A stretch of 64,000 bases of DNA from Artemisia argyi. Lineage: Eukaryota; Streptophyta; Magnoliopsida; Asterales; Asteraceae. Both the position numbers and the translations under genes were made by a program. The notes beneath the pieces were generated by a model. That model searched no databases. It saw nothing but the letters and a program-made list of their open reading frames with translations, and was not told where the DNA came from. The stretch is from NCBI GenBank assembly GCA_030686995.1, contig CM060697.1:104903272-104967271 (forward strand), given 5' to 3'. Positions 20,237-33,381 of this stretch are shown in pieces; within the stretch, counting starts at the first letter, position 1, and every line of letters starts with the position of its first letter.

Positions 20237-21028
20237 CACTTTTTTATTTTACTATAAATACACTTTTACCTACCGAACTTCTTCTTACACTTTCTTTCAC
20301 ACATAAACTTTTAATGACATTTCTTTTATACTTTTGATGACATTTTTTTACTTTAAGTCACACTTTTTTGACTTTCGATGCCACTTTTTTTAGGTGTCAC
20401 TAAATGATTTTTCTTTTTCTTTTCTTTTTTTTTTTTTTTTTTTTTTTTTAAGTACTCGATTGTAAATAAAAGCTTAACCAATAATTTATAATCGTCTTAA
20501 TTTCAAGGATAGTTGTTAAGACCACGATCTTGATCTTATAATCTTACAATTTTACAATACTACAAAGCAAAAGCGATCCGGATCCTACATAGGATCCTAA
20601 CAAACTTAAGATCTTATAGGATCCTAATATTGAGTATATGATTTTAAGATTGAATCTGATCTGATCTTACTTTTCTCAAACCGCAAATTAAAAAACTACA
20701 AAGTTATGGATTATGTTTTAATAGAATTTAAAAACAATATGTGAATCTTCTTAAACATTTCATATTCATAATTTAGAGTAACATTTCCATGAAACACTCT
20801 TATAATTTTGTATTTATGATATATAATAATTTGTAGATTTGAATAAGATTACAAATACTATTAAAAAATGACATTATCGTAGGATCTTAGGATCCTAATC
20901 CGATATTACGATTTTGATCTTGCAACAATGAAAATGATCCTGAATAGGATCTCGATCTTGAAAATCTTGCTTTAAAGTATTCAAATTTGTGGATTTTTTG
21001 TTTACCGGTGTGAATGTTTGCTTGATTA
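20235..21028. other. Intergenic with a GATC/GGATCC-rich cluster
   Basis: After T-rich sequence (T25 near 20425), 20525-20955 contains an unusual density of gatc, aggatcc and gatcttg words. Left part gatccggatcctacatagg and right part gatcctgaataggatctcg are roughly inverted relative to each other, suggesting an old inverted-repeat element. No ORF. Confidence 0.45.
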
Positions 21029-21181
21029 GAGCATGCCCATACGTAACACAAGTTATAAGTTAACGCAGTGCCACGTCAGCGCCACATCAGCTTTTACACT
21101 TTAACTTAACACCCACATCAATAACTCAGCCTTAACTCAACAACAATTTACAAAAACACACCTTCATTTAGGGGGTAAAGT

Positions 21182-21225
<44 letters not shown>

Positions 21226-21360
21226 ACAAGCATGTTAACTCACGTTAGTGGCTTAACGTGCCACGTTAACGCGGAGTTAACTCGGACCTCTGCAACCATA
21301 ACTTGCCCTTAACGCGAGTTAACGTATTTTAACGTGCTCCATCACGTTATGTGTGAGCAT
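21029..21360. mobile_element. Tourist-like MITE, main part (split by Athila element)
   Basis: Begins GAGCATGCCCATACGTAAC directly after TTA (21026-21028). Its other end, complement GAGCATGCTCACACATAACG, is completed by 41526-41529 on the far side of the retrotransposon and is followed by TTA (41530-41532). The interior holds mirrored cacgttaac / gttaactcg motifs and a long T tract (about 21189-21220). Joining 21360 to 41526 restores a normal MITE of about 336 bp, proving that the retrotransposon inserted into it. Confidence 0.88.
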
Positions 21361-23058
21361 TGATGAGTGTCTAAATACTCATCATTTCGTTCACATTCAA
21401 GCTACAAAAACATCTGAAAACATACATATATGCTTCATAATACAGGAAATATCATTAAATTGTGTTTTATGTGTTACAAGTGCAAAAGGATTGAAAACTG
21501 ATGAAAAACAACAAAGTTCACATAATTTACAGTTTCAATCCTCAAACTTTCATAAATTGGCAAATCTAGTCCCTGGTAATTTAAAACATGTTAAAAATCA
21601 TCAAAGGTCCTTAGGGATTCATAAGTTATCAAAACTAGTCCTTTAAAGTTAAAAATTGCAAAATGACAACTTTAGTCCCTCAAGTTTGAAAAATGTCAAA
21701 AATAGTCCTTAAGGTTTAAAAAAAATGGAAAAATATTAAAAATAAACCTTGTACTATTCATACATGGCAAAATTGGTCCTTATGATACCTTGTGGAAAGT
21801 TACATGTTCAGTCCCCATAAAATCCAAAATTACAATATTGGTCCTTGGGCCTTAAATACCACAAACCATCCGGACCCTTAATATTAAACAAACAAACCAA
21901 AACCCAAAACCCTTACCAACCCATCCCTTTCCCAAGCCCAAAATAACTAGCCCAATCCCACACCCCAGGGTCAAATGGTCAACCCACCACAAAAAAATAA
22001 AACACCCCATATATACTCCATCTTCCACCTCACCTCCTCCACCTCTCCATTTCCACCTGTAAATACCACTACCTCATCACCAACTCCACTTTCCTGTCCC
22101 CCTACTCTCCCCTCACAACCATTCCACCTCACCCTTAGCTCACAACCCACATAAATGCTTCCACACCTGAAAACCACCACTGTAGCACTCATGCTACTAG
22201 TTTTGCTACTAAACCACCTCAACTTGGCTTAAAACTTTTCCAAACATGTTCCCCACTCCACCACAACATCCCAAAATGCATTAATTGCATAAAAATGGCC
22301 ACAAGCAATCAGGACCACTTTTGGCGCCAAAAGTCATTTAAATGGCTAGGATCACTTCTGCTCATCTAATGGCCAAGAATGTTGATGGGAAAGATTCAGA
22401 AACAAGTGGGGAACTCAAAATATCTCTATAAGAGAAGAAAGAAGCCAAGGAGAAGAATATCTAGTATAATTTGTATTTCTTAGTTTCGTACTTAGTCAAT
22501 TAAAAAGTTTCAGTGTATCTTTAAGCTTTCAAGTTGTATTTCTAAGATTCTTAGTGTTAATCAAAGCTATTTTTAGTTTCAATTTCAGTTCCTCATTTCA
22601 AATTCAGTTTATGCAAGTTTAAGCACCAAAAAGCTCAAAATTTCATATTGTTATGAATATTGTTGTTTGATGTTGTACTGGACTCATAAGCTCATATAAG
22701 CCCCTTATATGGCTTTTGTAAACTATTAGAATCATTAAAACTAGTATTCCTTATAAAACTCAAAAATATAAAAAAATCAAGAAAAATAGGAAAAAAAAAC
22801 AAAAATCAATGAAGATCAAGAAAGAAGCAAGGAGCAGGGGAAATAATGGATTGCACCTGGTTTAGAAGCTTTGTGGAAAGCTATTAGGGGTGGTTTTGAT
22901 CATTGGTTCTTAGTATTTGGCAGGAAAGCTATTTATTTCACGCCTCGTTGGGATCTAACGACTCGGGGAAACACTACACTCCACGGAGTATTGGTTTAGG
23001 CTGTTTGACTTGTTGACCATTACTTGGTTGATAATTTCTGACTGTTTACCACCAATCA
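21361..23058 (+). repeat. Athila-type 5' LTR
   Basis: 1698 bp, beginning TGATGAGTGTCTAAATACTC and ending CCACCAATCA. By eye it differs from the 3' LTR at roughly 15 positions plus short indels (one of 8 bases near 22060), about 1%, so the insertion is recent. The first 20 bases contain a small palindrome, tgatgag...ctcatca. Confidence 0.95.
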
Positions 23059-23082
23059 ATTTATGGCGCCGCTGCCGGGGAG
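23059..23082 (+). other. Primer-binding site (tRNA-Asp type)
   Basis: Immediately after the 5' LTR: tatggcgccgctgccgggga. Plant Athila-group elements typically use tggcgccgttgccgggga, complementary to tRNA-Asp. Here there is an extra a/t start and one substitution. Confidence 0.8.
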
Positions 23083-23264
23083 GTGTGCTGCGTATAACGA
23101 CTTTTGAAGCATCTGTAAGTTTGAATTAATCACTCATTATATATCATCTTTTATCCATATTTCTATATTATCTTATAAAAACAAAAATCCAAAAAAAAAT
23201 TATTTTTCTTTTCTAATTTTAAAATCCCCGTCACTCTAAGGATTCTTAGAGTCGTCTCTAGTGC

Positions 23265-25364
23265 ATGCGCACTCGTTCTTCTAGGTCAACAAGCCCTTTT
23301 CGTGAGCTTGTCAGAATTCCTCGAAGACGCCGTAGACGTTCTGCCCCAACAGCCGTATCTGAGATACATGCTGTTACCACAAAAAAAGTTATCATGGCGG
23401 AAGACCGTCCGATGAATGAGCTTCTCCAAGCACCCATCGAAGGTTACGGAGACGCTATTGTTGTCCCAGCCATTGTGGTTGAATACTTTGAGCTCAAAAC
23501 CGGGTTACTAAATCTAGTAACCTCAAGTCAATTTTATGGTTTTGAGAGGGATGATCCTCATGCTCATATTCGATGGTTTAACAAAATTACATCGACCATC
23601 AAATACAAGAACGTCCCTTCCGAAGCAGTCAAGCTTCTTCTTTTCCCATTTTCTCTTGAGGGGGCAGCCCGGATTTGGCTGGAAAAAAAACCTCCTCGTT
23701 CAATAGCATCATGGGAGGATTTAGTTACCAAATTTGTAAACGAAATTTTTCCCCCGTCCAGAACGACAAGTCTTAAAAATGAAATCATTAAATTTACTCA
23801 AAGGTTTGATGAATCGTTTGGTGACGCATGGGATCGTTTCAAAGAATTGCTTCGTCGATGTCCTCATCATGATTTCACTGAATTAATGCAAATTGACACT
23901 TTCTATAATAGTGTGAGTCAATCTGACCAAGATTCTCTCAATTCCTCCGCGGGGGGTAATTTTTTGAGCAAAACCACTAAAGAAGCTTTAGCGATCATTG
24001 AAAATAAGTCCAAGGTCCGCACTACACGCACAAAGCCATATAACTCCCAAGTATGTGTTGGTCCTTCTACTTCATCTCCCGTGAGTACTTCTAGCACCGA
24101 TGCTAAGATAGACAAACTCACGGACGCTATTCAAGCTTTGGTTATCTCAAACCAAAAGAAAGTCACTTTCACACAAAACCCTTCACATGCTGAAGTAAAA
24201 AAGGTGGAAGTTTGTGTCACTTGTGATGGCCCACATGCATACTACAACTGTACTGCCACCAATGGTAGTCCTTTTGAAGCCAATGCCTTAGCCGGTACTA
24301 CAAATCAGGGAGGTAATCAATACCGTCCTGAAATGGAACCAAGTTACCGTGCTAACATACATATGGGACCACCCGGTTTCAACCAAAATTTGCAAAATCG
24401 AAACCAGAACCAACCTCGAATGAACCAAGGTTATCAAAACCAAGGGAATTTCAATCCTGGACAGAATCAAGGTTTCCACAACCAAGGAAACTTTAACAGA
24501 AACAATTTCAACTCGGGAAATCATTTTCAGGGAAATGGTAATCCAAATCAGGGAAATTTTCAACCACAACAAGGTTATAATCAAAATAACCGAGTCCAAA
24601 ATTTCCCCAACCAAACACAAGCCATTCTCCCAGCTCCACAATCATCATCAGATGAGTTGTTGAAGCAGTTCATGAAAACTCAAGAAGAGACAAACAGGTT
24701 GTTGGTCAGCCAGATTTCTGAAATCAAGAAATCTTTAAATAAACAACCCTCGGGCTCTGGAAAACTTCCGAGCAACACGATCGCAAACCCGAGGGGCGAT
24801 GCAAAGGCGATCACAACCAGGAGTGGAGTTTCATATGACGGACCCACTGTTCCCACTACCCATTCTTCTCCTTCTCCCAAGGTAATGGAAAATGAAACTG
24901 AGGTAAATAAGGACGAAGTACTTCCTACTCATAATGGAGGTACACAAGACGTCCCACCTCATGTTGTCCCGAAACCCAAACCAAAACCAAGAGTTGTTTT
25001 TGAACCCAATGATATCCCAGTTGAGACCCCTAAATCCAAACCTTCTACCTCTTCTATTCCTTACCCCTCATGTTTGAATGAGCAAAAGCTCCGCAAAAAG
25101 GCTAGTCACCAGATGCATAAATTCTTTCAAATCTTCCAAGATTTGCATTTTTACATTAGCTTTGCGGATGCTATTATTCTGATGCCCAAATTTGCATCAA
25201 CAATCAAACACTTGTTAAGCAACAAGGAGAAACTGTTTGAAATGGCAAAGACTCCCTTGAATGAGAACTGCTCTGCAGTTTTTTTAAAGAAGCTTCCCGA
25301 GAAGCTTGGAGATCCTGGAAAATTTCTAATACCTTGTGTATTTCCAGGAATGGTTGATTGCTAG
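23265..25364 (+). pseudogene. gag: Athila-type gag with start of protease region, ended by a nonsense codon
   Basis: The 699-codon frame starts with a basic Arg-rich leader (MRTRSSRSTSPFRE...), then MNELLQAPIEGYGDAIVVP and the retrotrans_gag core with HIRWFNKITST, AVKLLLFPFSLEGAARIW, SWEDLVTKFVNEIFPPS and CPHHDFTELMQIDTFYNS (about residues 50-210). A zinc knuckle CVTCDGPHAYYNC follows near 323-335, with CX2CX3HX4C spacing, one residue short of the usual CX4H. Next comes an Asn/Gln/Gly-rich stretch (350-455), then the pre-protease region ending PGMVDC. A TAG at 25362 then interrupts what continues in frame as ALADLGASINLMP. The family normally has Leu at this position, so this is most likely a point nonsense mutation. 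Confidence 0.9.
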
Positions 25365-26913
25365 GCCTTGGCCGATCTTGGTGCAAGCATCAACCTAATG
25401 CCTTATTCAGTTTGGAAGAAACTTTCTCTTTCGGATCTTACTCCTACCTGCATGACTCTAGAGCTTGCAGATCGATCGATATCTCGTCCTCTTGGCATTG
25501 CTAAGGACGTGTTTGTGAAAGTAGGAAAGTTTCATCTCCCCACTGACTTTGTGGTTGTTGATTTCGATGCTGATCAAAGGGTCCCTCTCATTGTTGGGAG
25601 GGGTTTCCTTAGAACGGGCCGTGCTCTTATCGATGTATTTGAGCAAGAAATCACCTTGCGTGTGGGTAATGAAGCCATTACCTTTAACCTCGATCAAACC
25701 TCGAGGTACTCCTCAAATTATGATTCTGAAGCAGTTAATCAAATAGATATCATAGACATTGCTTCAGAGGAGTACTCTCAAGAATTTCTTGGTTATTCTC
25801 ATAATTCTGTGAGTGGGGATTCCACTCCATCATCTCAACCTATTATTTCCGACTCTTCCCCTTCTCTCACTCCATTTGAGGGAAGTGATTTCCTTTTGGA
25901 AGAGGTCGAGGCTTTTCTCAAAAGTGATTCAGTTCCAACGAGAATTGATAACACTGAGATTGATCTGGAGGGAGATATTCTTCTCCTTGAGAAATTGCTA
26001 AATCAAGATAATTCTCCTCCACTCCCTCCCGTAGAACTTCATAATAAGGAAATTAAATCGGTTGATAAAAACGATGAATTTCCTGAGGTCGAGCTCAAGG
26101 ACTTACCTCCTCATCTTGAATACGCATTTTTGGAGGGTAATGACAAATTACCCGTCATTATTGCTAAAGGTTTAAGTAATGAGGAAAAGGTTGCTCTAAT
26201 AAAGGTCTTGAAGTCACACAAGCAAGCAATTGCTTGGAAGCTCTCCGATATTAAGGGTATTAACCCAGATTTTTGTACACACAAAATCTTAATGGAGGAT
26301 GACTTCAAGCCCGCAGTGCAACATCAAAGACGGGTGAATCCAAAAATCCATGATGTCATTAAACAAGAGGTTCTCAAACTTCTTGATGCAGGATTGATTT
26401 ACCCCATCTCTGACAGTCCATGGGTTAGTCCCATCCATTGCGTCCCAAAAAAGGGTGGCATTACTGTTGTCACTAATGAGGAAAATGAGTTGATTCCAAC
26501 TCGGCTGGTTACCGGGTGACGTGTTTGCATTGACTATCGTAAGTTGAATGACGCCACCCGCAAAGACCACTTTCTGCTGCCCTTTATGGATCAGATGCTT
26601 GAGAAATTAGCAGGAAACGAGTACTATTGTTTCCTTGATGGTTTCTCAGGATACTTTCAAATCCCCATTGATCCATCGGATCAAGAAAAGACTACCTTTA
26701 CATGCCCTTATGGAACCTTTGCTTATAAACGTATGCCTTTTGGCATATGTAATGCTCCATGTACGTTCCAGAGGTGCATGATGGCCATATTTACCGACAT
26801 GATCTGTAAAACCATGGAGGTCTTTATGGATGACTTCTCGGTCATTGGGGATTCATTCCAAACATGTCTCACCAATTTTCAAAACATGTTGAAAAGGTGT
26901 GAAGACACCAATC
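25365..26913 (+). pseudogene. pol: Athila-type pol part 1: protease and N-terminal reverse transcriptase
   Basis: In the same frame as gag. The retroviral-type aspartic protease shows LADLGASINLMP (active-site DLGAS near 25377) and later VPLIVGRGFLRTG. A linker of low conservation follows. Reverse transcriptase begins around 26290 with HQRRVNPKIHDVIKQEVLKL and SPIHCVPKKGG, is broken by TGA at 26517 (family Trp in TGWRVCIDYRKLN), and resumes with VCIDYRKLNDATRKDHF, GYFQIPIDP, KRMPFGICNAP and the catalytic FMDDFSVIG (26822-26848). The coding sequence stops abruptly at 26913 because of the SIRE-type insertion, inside the RT domain. Confidence 0.93.
26909..26913. repeat. Target-site duplication caatc (left)
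   Basis: Matches caatc at 36793-36797 exactly, framing the SIRE-type element. Confidence 0.95.
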
Positions 26914-27263
26914 TGTTGATATAAATAATGCTTAAAAAGGTTATTAATATCTCTCAATAAACCTATGTTTTGATAATCACAAAACTTAAATCAAATTAAG
27001 TCAAGATTAAGAAGTAAACAAGTATTTGGTAACAAATATTTACTTCTACATCTAGTATCACTTAAGGTATGCATAAACTAAGCATCTTATGCATTACATG
27101 ATCAAAGAAAATTTTGTCTTAAGACATAACATCTTATAAAATGATATAAACATTTTATATATATTTGTAAATCATTTTTGGTAATGCTATATTAAACCAC
27201 AAAGATATGATTTCAAATGTCCAACAAAAAAGGACAAATTTTATCCAGAAAAACTTTTCCAAC

Positions 27264-27335
27264 GTTCAGGAGGGCGGCCCCCTTAATGATTAAGGGGACC
27301 GGCCTCTAATTAAGGGGATCGGCACGCTCCCGAAC
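27264..27335. promoter_or_regulatory. GC-rich hairpin module ahead of LTR TATA box (copy 1)
   Basis: Core ggcggcccccttaatgatta followed by aggggaccggcc pairs with itself as CCCCTTAAT / ATTAAGGGG, with another ttaagggg unit after it. It is enclosed by outer arms GTTCAGGAG (27264-27272) and CTCCCGAAC (27327-27335), pairing at 8 of 9. It ends 15 bases before the TATA box at 27351. Copies: 31058, 34169, 35894. Confidence 0.75.
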
Positions 27336-27350
27336 AGTAAAATCTGGCCC

Positions 27351-27360
27351 TATAAATATT
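27351..27360 (+). promoter_or_regulatory. LTR TATA box
   Basis: tataaatatt preceded by a GC-rich gcccc/ggccc context and followed by a CT-rich probable leader. The same box is at 35991 in the 3' LTR and tataaata at 10772 in the solo LTR. Confidence 0.7.
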
Positions 27361-28163
27361 GGATCATTTCACACATTTTCCTCACCTTTTTGCACTATAA
27401 ACTTTCTGATCCAACCTCCATTTCTAGATCTAAAATCCTTTGATCATATAATTCATAAGTCTTTGTTTCCAAGTGATCCAAAGCTTCATCCATTCAAGTG
27501 CAAGAAGAAGAACACTTCTCTACATCCATCTAATTGTAGTAGTGTTGTGAATAGCTAGTTTCATATTGTAGTTGTGTTAGATATTTGTAAAAGTGTTATG
27601 TAAATTGTTGATTGTAGAAGCTAGGTGTGTTGTAAAGTAGTTTAGTAGTTGTGAATTAGTTGTGCATAGAAGAAGGTGTGAAGTTGTGAAGGTGTGAAGA
27701 AGGTGTGAAGCCTTGAAGAAGTTGTGAAGTTGTGAAGAAGGTGTGAAGCCTTGAAGAAGTCGTGAGATTGGTTCTAGCTACGATTAGAACTCGACATTTA
27801 GCTTAGTGTCGTTAACTCGTGTAAGCCAAGGTGTGTAAGGTTTCTCCACCATAAGGAGTTTGTTGATATAGTGAAGAAAACTCTCGAGTGTGGTACTCGG
27901 GGAGTGGAGTAGGGCAAGGAAGGTGCCCTTGTAGCCGAACCACTATAAATTCGCGTGTTGTGGTTTGGTCTTTCTAACTCTATCTTTTCTTCATTACATT
28001 TCAATACTTTCATTACTTGATTAGAATTGCTTATATTGGTTGTCATTTGAATTCACTTGAGATCGAATCGAAAGTTTTTAATAACCTACAAAATATTTTG
28101 GTAATAAACTTTTAAAAGGACGTAAAACTATTCAACCCCCCCCCCCCCTTCTAGTTTTCCACA

Positions 28164-28182
28164 ATTGGTATCAAGAGCCACG
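28164..28182 (+). other. Primer-binding site (initiator tRNA-Met type)
   Basis: attggtatcaagagccacg directly after the LTR end CCACA. Plant Copia elements typically use TGGTATCAGAGC, complementary to tRNA-iMet; this has one inserted A. Confidence 0.85.
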
Positions 28183-28231
28183 TCTAGCAAGATCTTTAAA
28201 ATATATTGTATTTTAAAACTTGTAACGTTCT

Positions 28232-30109
28232 ATGGAATCTGAAAAATATTTAGAAGGGCAATCTATGCAAAGACCACCACTATTTGAAAGTGATGGATTT
28301 TTATATTGGAAAAATCGATTCGAAACTTATGTGAAGTCAAAAGATCTAGATCTTTGGCATGTTATTACTAATGGTGATTTTTTACCTATTCAAAATAACC
28401 CTGAAACTAAGAAAGATGAAATCGTACCTTTCGAAAAACAAAATGATGATTTAAAAAGAAAACTTGCTAAAAATAATGAAGCAAAAACGGTTATTTATAA
28501 TGCGCTACCACGTAAAGAGTACGAAAGGATCTTTATGTGTGAAACCGCAAAAGAAATTTGGAACTCTTTACTAATAACTCACCAAGGTAATAGTCAAGTC
28601 AAAGATAATAAGATAGATCTACTTGTTCAACAATATGAGCAATTCACGATTCCGGAAGAGGAATCAATTGATAATGCTTTTGCTAGATTTAACACTATCA
28701 TCACAAGTTTAAAAGCACTTGATGAGAATTTTTCTAGTAAGAATTTTGTTAGGAAGTTTCTTAGGGCTCTTCATCCAAAATAGCGAGCTAAAGTGACGGC
28801 TATTGAAGAATCGAAGAATTTGTCAACATTGCAACTTGATGAATTAATTGGAAATCTAAAAGTTTACGAAGTCATCATTAAGAAGGACTCCGGAATGGTC
28901 AAAGAAAAACGAGAGCAAAGCAAGTCAATCGCCTTGAAAGCTAGAAAGGAATCTAGTATCGAAGATAGCTCATCTTCCGAAAGTGATGACGAAGAATACG
29001 CCATGGCCGTAAGAGATTTCAAGAAATTCTTCAAAAGGCTAGGAAGATTCGTAAGACAACCGCATGATGAAAAGAAAACATTTCAAAAGAGTAAGGATGA
29101 CAAGAACAACAAGATTGAAAGAAAATGTTTCAAGTGTGGTGATCCAAATCACCTCATCGGAAAATGTCCAATGATGACAAGAGATCAAAATCAAAGAGCT
29201 TTTGTTGGAGGCGCTTGGAGTGATAGTGATGAAGATGAAAAAGAAACGACAAAAGAAGAGAAGTGTCTCATGGCGAATACATCAAATGAGGTACGTTCCG
29301 AAATCGAATATTTTAGTGATGAAAGTTTATCATTAGATGAAAAAGATCTAGATAATGAATATAATAGGCTATGCAAATTATGACAACTAGTAATGGCTAA
29401 AAACAAATCACTAAAATACATAAACAATCAATTCGAAAATGAAGTACTTGAACTAAAAATTAAAATACATCAACTTGAAAAAGGTAAAGAAATTTTTGAA
29501 GAATGTAAATTACGTCAAGTTCTTAAAGGTGAAAACGAAATACTTAGGGAAGAAATTCGCAAACTTAACAAATTTGAAAATAGTAGTCACTCACTTAGTA
29601 AAATAATAAGTATTCAAAGAACATCCGGAGATAAAACCGGTTTAGGATTTAACTCAAATGAAGCTTCAACAAATGAGATTAAAAATGTCAAATTCGAAAA
29701 TGAACCTAACGAACAAAAACCTCTAAAATCTAATCCTAAGTATATACTTATAAATGATAGAAGAATACCTCTTGCCAACAATGAAGAAGTAAAAGCTTTT
29801 TATAAACCGTCTTTAAAAAACGAGGTAGGATCTTCTAAATCTAAGACAAGATCTAAAACACCACCACCTAGAAAATCAAATAATCCTAATCCTAGGTCTA
29901 AAACACCTCAACCAAGAAGAAATCAAAATAGGCAAAACTATAATAACAATAGTAATCAAATGTGGAACTACCAACAAAGCTACAATCCTTGTGGTATACT
30001 ACCACCTTTCATGCATCCAAGTCAAATGTATGTTTGGACCAAACAACTTTGGACCAAAGAGATAATGGGGATCGAATGGCTAGACGATTATTCCTTGAGG
30101 CAATCTTGA
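28232..30109 (+). pseudogene. gag: SIRE-type Copia gag with zinc knuckle, two in-frame stops
   Basis: One continuous frame interrupted by TAG at 28781 and TGA at 29381. Part 1 (MESEKYLEGQSMQRPPLF...) has the Copia gag core: FLYWKNRFETYVKS, AKEIWNSLLITHQG and NAFARFNTIITSLKALDE. After the first stop come [10 protein letters not shown], acidic/Ser-rich sequence and a CCHC zinc knuckle [15 protein letters not shown] at about 29126. Part 3 (29393-30109) is a Lys/Glu-rich coiled coil, then a basic Pro/Asn/Arg-rich tail with SKTPPPRKSNN and NYQQSYNPCGILPPF. The frame ends at about 30109 where related elements would continue into protease, and no pol follows. The TAG stands where family members have Trp. 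Confidence 0.9.
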
Positions 30110-30346
30110 AGTTTCTCTCAACATAGACTTTTTCAAAGTCTATATATCATCTTGATGATCTTGAAGATTTTTTTTGAAGACCACCGGGTACGCCATTCTT
30201 TCATACCTCATTGCCATGCTTAGATAAATATGCTTTAGTTGATTACATTGTTTGCATAGATATAGCTTGCCTTCTTCTTTCTACTTGTTCGATCATATAT
30301 ATACTTACATATATATATACTCGTATACTTAATATATTAAATATAT

Positions 30347-30354
<8 letters not shown>

Positions 30355-30424
<70 letters not shown>
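30355..30424. repeat. (TA)n array
   Basis: About 70 bases of pure TA, inside the SIRE-type element. Confidence 0.97.
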
Positions 30425-30428
<4 letters not shown>

Positions 30429-30717
30429 GTTTGCACATAACCTAGATACGTCATTAGTTGACTTTCTAGAACTCCAGGAAATTGTTCTTTATCGAACCCT
30501 TTCCTTCCCCCCCCCCCCCCTCGCGTTATTCTACTAAGTCCTCTTTTAGGAGACTCATGATGATGAAGGGATATAAGTCAAGTGGACTTTCATCATGCAA
30601 GAACGCCTTCGCACGCGAACACTATGGATGAAACAAACTCCTCTCGCCGACGTTATCCTATCTCCGCTGCTATCTTTCAACCCATTTACATCAACCCATT
30701 TTTCACTCACACTTATA

Positions 30718-32086
<1,369 letters not shown>

Positions 32087-32150
<64 letters not shown>
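32087..32150. repeat. (TA)n array
   Basis: Pure TA, directly upstream of ORF2. Confidence 0.95.
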
Positions 32151-32151
<1 letters not shown>

Positions 32152-32207
32152 CATATGCATGATAGTTGTTTTTATATTAATTCTATTTTTGTTGTTATAT
32201 TGTTTAT

Positions 32208-33056
32208 GTGAAAATGCCTAAGACCACGGTTGGTGATGTATCCAAAACCAAACAATACATTCCAAATGTCTCTTCTACTCCCGGCATGTCTCCTTCAGTT
32301 GCATGTTTCTATCGTCCTATTGAAAATAGAAATATTCACGAAGGAAGAATTGTCGATCCATCTTTCTATGAATCTGATGACACCGAACGAATGTTCTCCA
32401 ATATTCGTTTTGAATGTCTTTTCCAAATCAACGAACCTATCATTCCTCGTTTTATCCTCGACTTCTATAGCCAAGTGACGGTGCAAACCGATCCCTATGG
32501 TCATCTCCTCATTTCCTTCATGATTCAAAATCAATTCATTACTCTTACTCTTGCTCAATTTGGACAAATTCTTAGAATCCCATTTAACGGCCAAGCCGTT
32601 TTCTCAAATGAATGGGATCTCTCCACTCTTGAAAGAAATCGTCCTCAGGATGGCCCCTACTATTCTGAGATTCCTAGTCCTGAAGACATTCGTCGAATGC
32701 TTGAACTAGAACGTCGTACGACTAGTCGAGTAATCAAGTCGAAGAATGTCGATATTGATGCCAACCAAATCCTCCTCAAAGAGCTAAGCCAAGATATGAA
32801 GAAGTGGGAAGAACTCATTCGAGAGAATGCGTTTGGTACTGGTGGTCACCGTGATCATGTCACGGCGAGCATTGCCCACATGCTTTATTGTGTTATTGCT
32901 GAAGAGCAATACAATTTGGCTTATCTTTTTGTTCATCGAATCATGTCCGCCAAAAACACCCCAAATGCCAATCTTCCTTACGGTATGTTTCTCACACGAC
33001 TTTATCGTTATGTGATGGAACATTACCCACATCTTCAAAGAGACTACTACGTTTAG
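32208..33056 (+). CDS. Accessory ORF2 of SIRE-type element, N-terminal part (plant transposon-protein domain)
   Basis: 282 codons, MKMPKTTVGDVSKTKQYIPN... (Met 3 is an equally good start). Recognisable pieces: FYRPIENRNIHEGRIVDPSF, IRFECLFQINEPIIPRFILD, LTLAQFGQILRIPFNGQ, then a helical region with WEELIRENAFGTGGHRDHV, IAHMLYCVIAEEQYNLAYLF and LPYGMFLTRLYRYVMEHYP. This order matches the 'putative plant transposon protein' domain (PF20167-like) common in daisy-family repeats. The biochemical role is unknown. The frame ends in TAG, which is the first three bases of a hAT MITE (33054); coding continues in the same frame after the MITE at 33382-33761. Confidence 0.75.
   Translation: MKMPKTTVGDVSKTKQYIPNVSSTPGMSPSVACFYRPIENRNIHEGRIVDPSFYESDDTERMFSNIRFECLFQINEPIIPRFILDFYSQVTVQTDPYGHLLISFMIQNQFITLTLAQFGQILRIPFNGQAVFSNEWDLSTLERNRPQDGPYYSEIPSPEDIRRMLELERRTTSRVIKSKNVDIDANQILLKELSQDMKKWEELIRENAFGTGGHRDHVTASIAHMLYCVIAEEQYNLAYLFVHRIMSAKNTPNANLPYGMFLTRLYRYVMEHYPHLQRDYYV
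33046..33053. repeat. Target-site duplication actacgtt (left)
   Basis: Repeated exactly at 33382-33389; frames the hAT MITE. Confidence 0.95.
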
Positions 33057-33381
33057 GGCTGAGCAAACGGACCGGCCGGACCGGACCGACCGACAAAACC
33101 GACCGGACCGAGACCGACCGGACCGGACCGACCACATTCGGTCCGGTCCTCGGTCTAAGCCTTTTGCCAAATTCGGTCCTCGGTCCGGTCGGTCCGGTCC
33201 GGACCGACCAAAAACCCGAAAAAACTTGCCTAATTGGACCGGACCGACCGAAGACCGACCGGACCGAGACCGGACCGACCATATTCGGTCCGGTCTCGGT
33301 CTATGGTTTTCCGGTTCTCGGTCCTCGGTCCGGTCCGGTCTTGGTCGGTCCGGTCCGGTTTTCGCCCGATGCTCAGCCCTA
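33054..33381. mobile_element. hAT MITE with GGACC/GGTCC-rich interior, copy 2 (inside ORF2)
   Basis: Same ends TAGGGCTGAGCA / TGCTCAGCCCTA and same interior as the copy at 14971-15283, 328 bp, flanked by actacgtt (33046-33053 and 33382-33389). With one target copy it adds 336 bases, a multiple of three, so the ORF2 frame is kept downstream. Its first codon in that frame is a TAG. Confidence 0.95.

Larger units (their letters stand above)
26914..28163 (+). repeat. SIRE-type 5' LTR
   Basis: Starts TGTTGATATAAATAATGC and ends TAGTTTTCCACA. It contains a hairpin module at 27264-27335, a TATA box tataaatatt at 27351, then a likely transcript leader. A gaaggtgtgaag / gttgtgaag direct-repeat run lies at 27663-27760, and a C14-type tract is near the end at 28135-28148. 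The solo LTR at 10281 is a diverged relative. Confidence 0.95.

Noticed and set aside
20143..20337. Tyr-Ile repeat ORFs through (TA)n arrays here and at 30211-30909, 32027-32221 and 33945-34197
   Set aside because: They are translations of TA dinucleotide arrays; no start context or similarity outside the repeat.
21971..22222. Minus-strand ORFs in the Athila LTRs (also 40444-40686)
   Set aside because: Present in both LTR copies with frame-changing indels between them; no similarity to any family.
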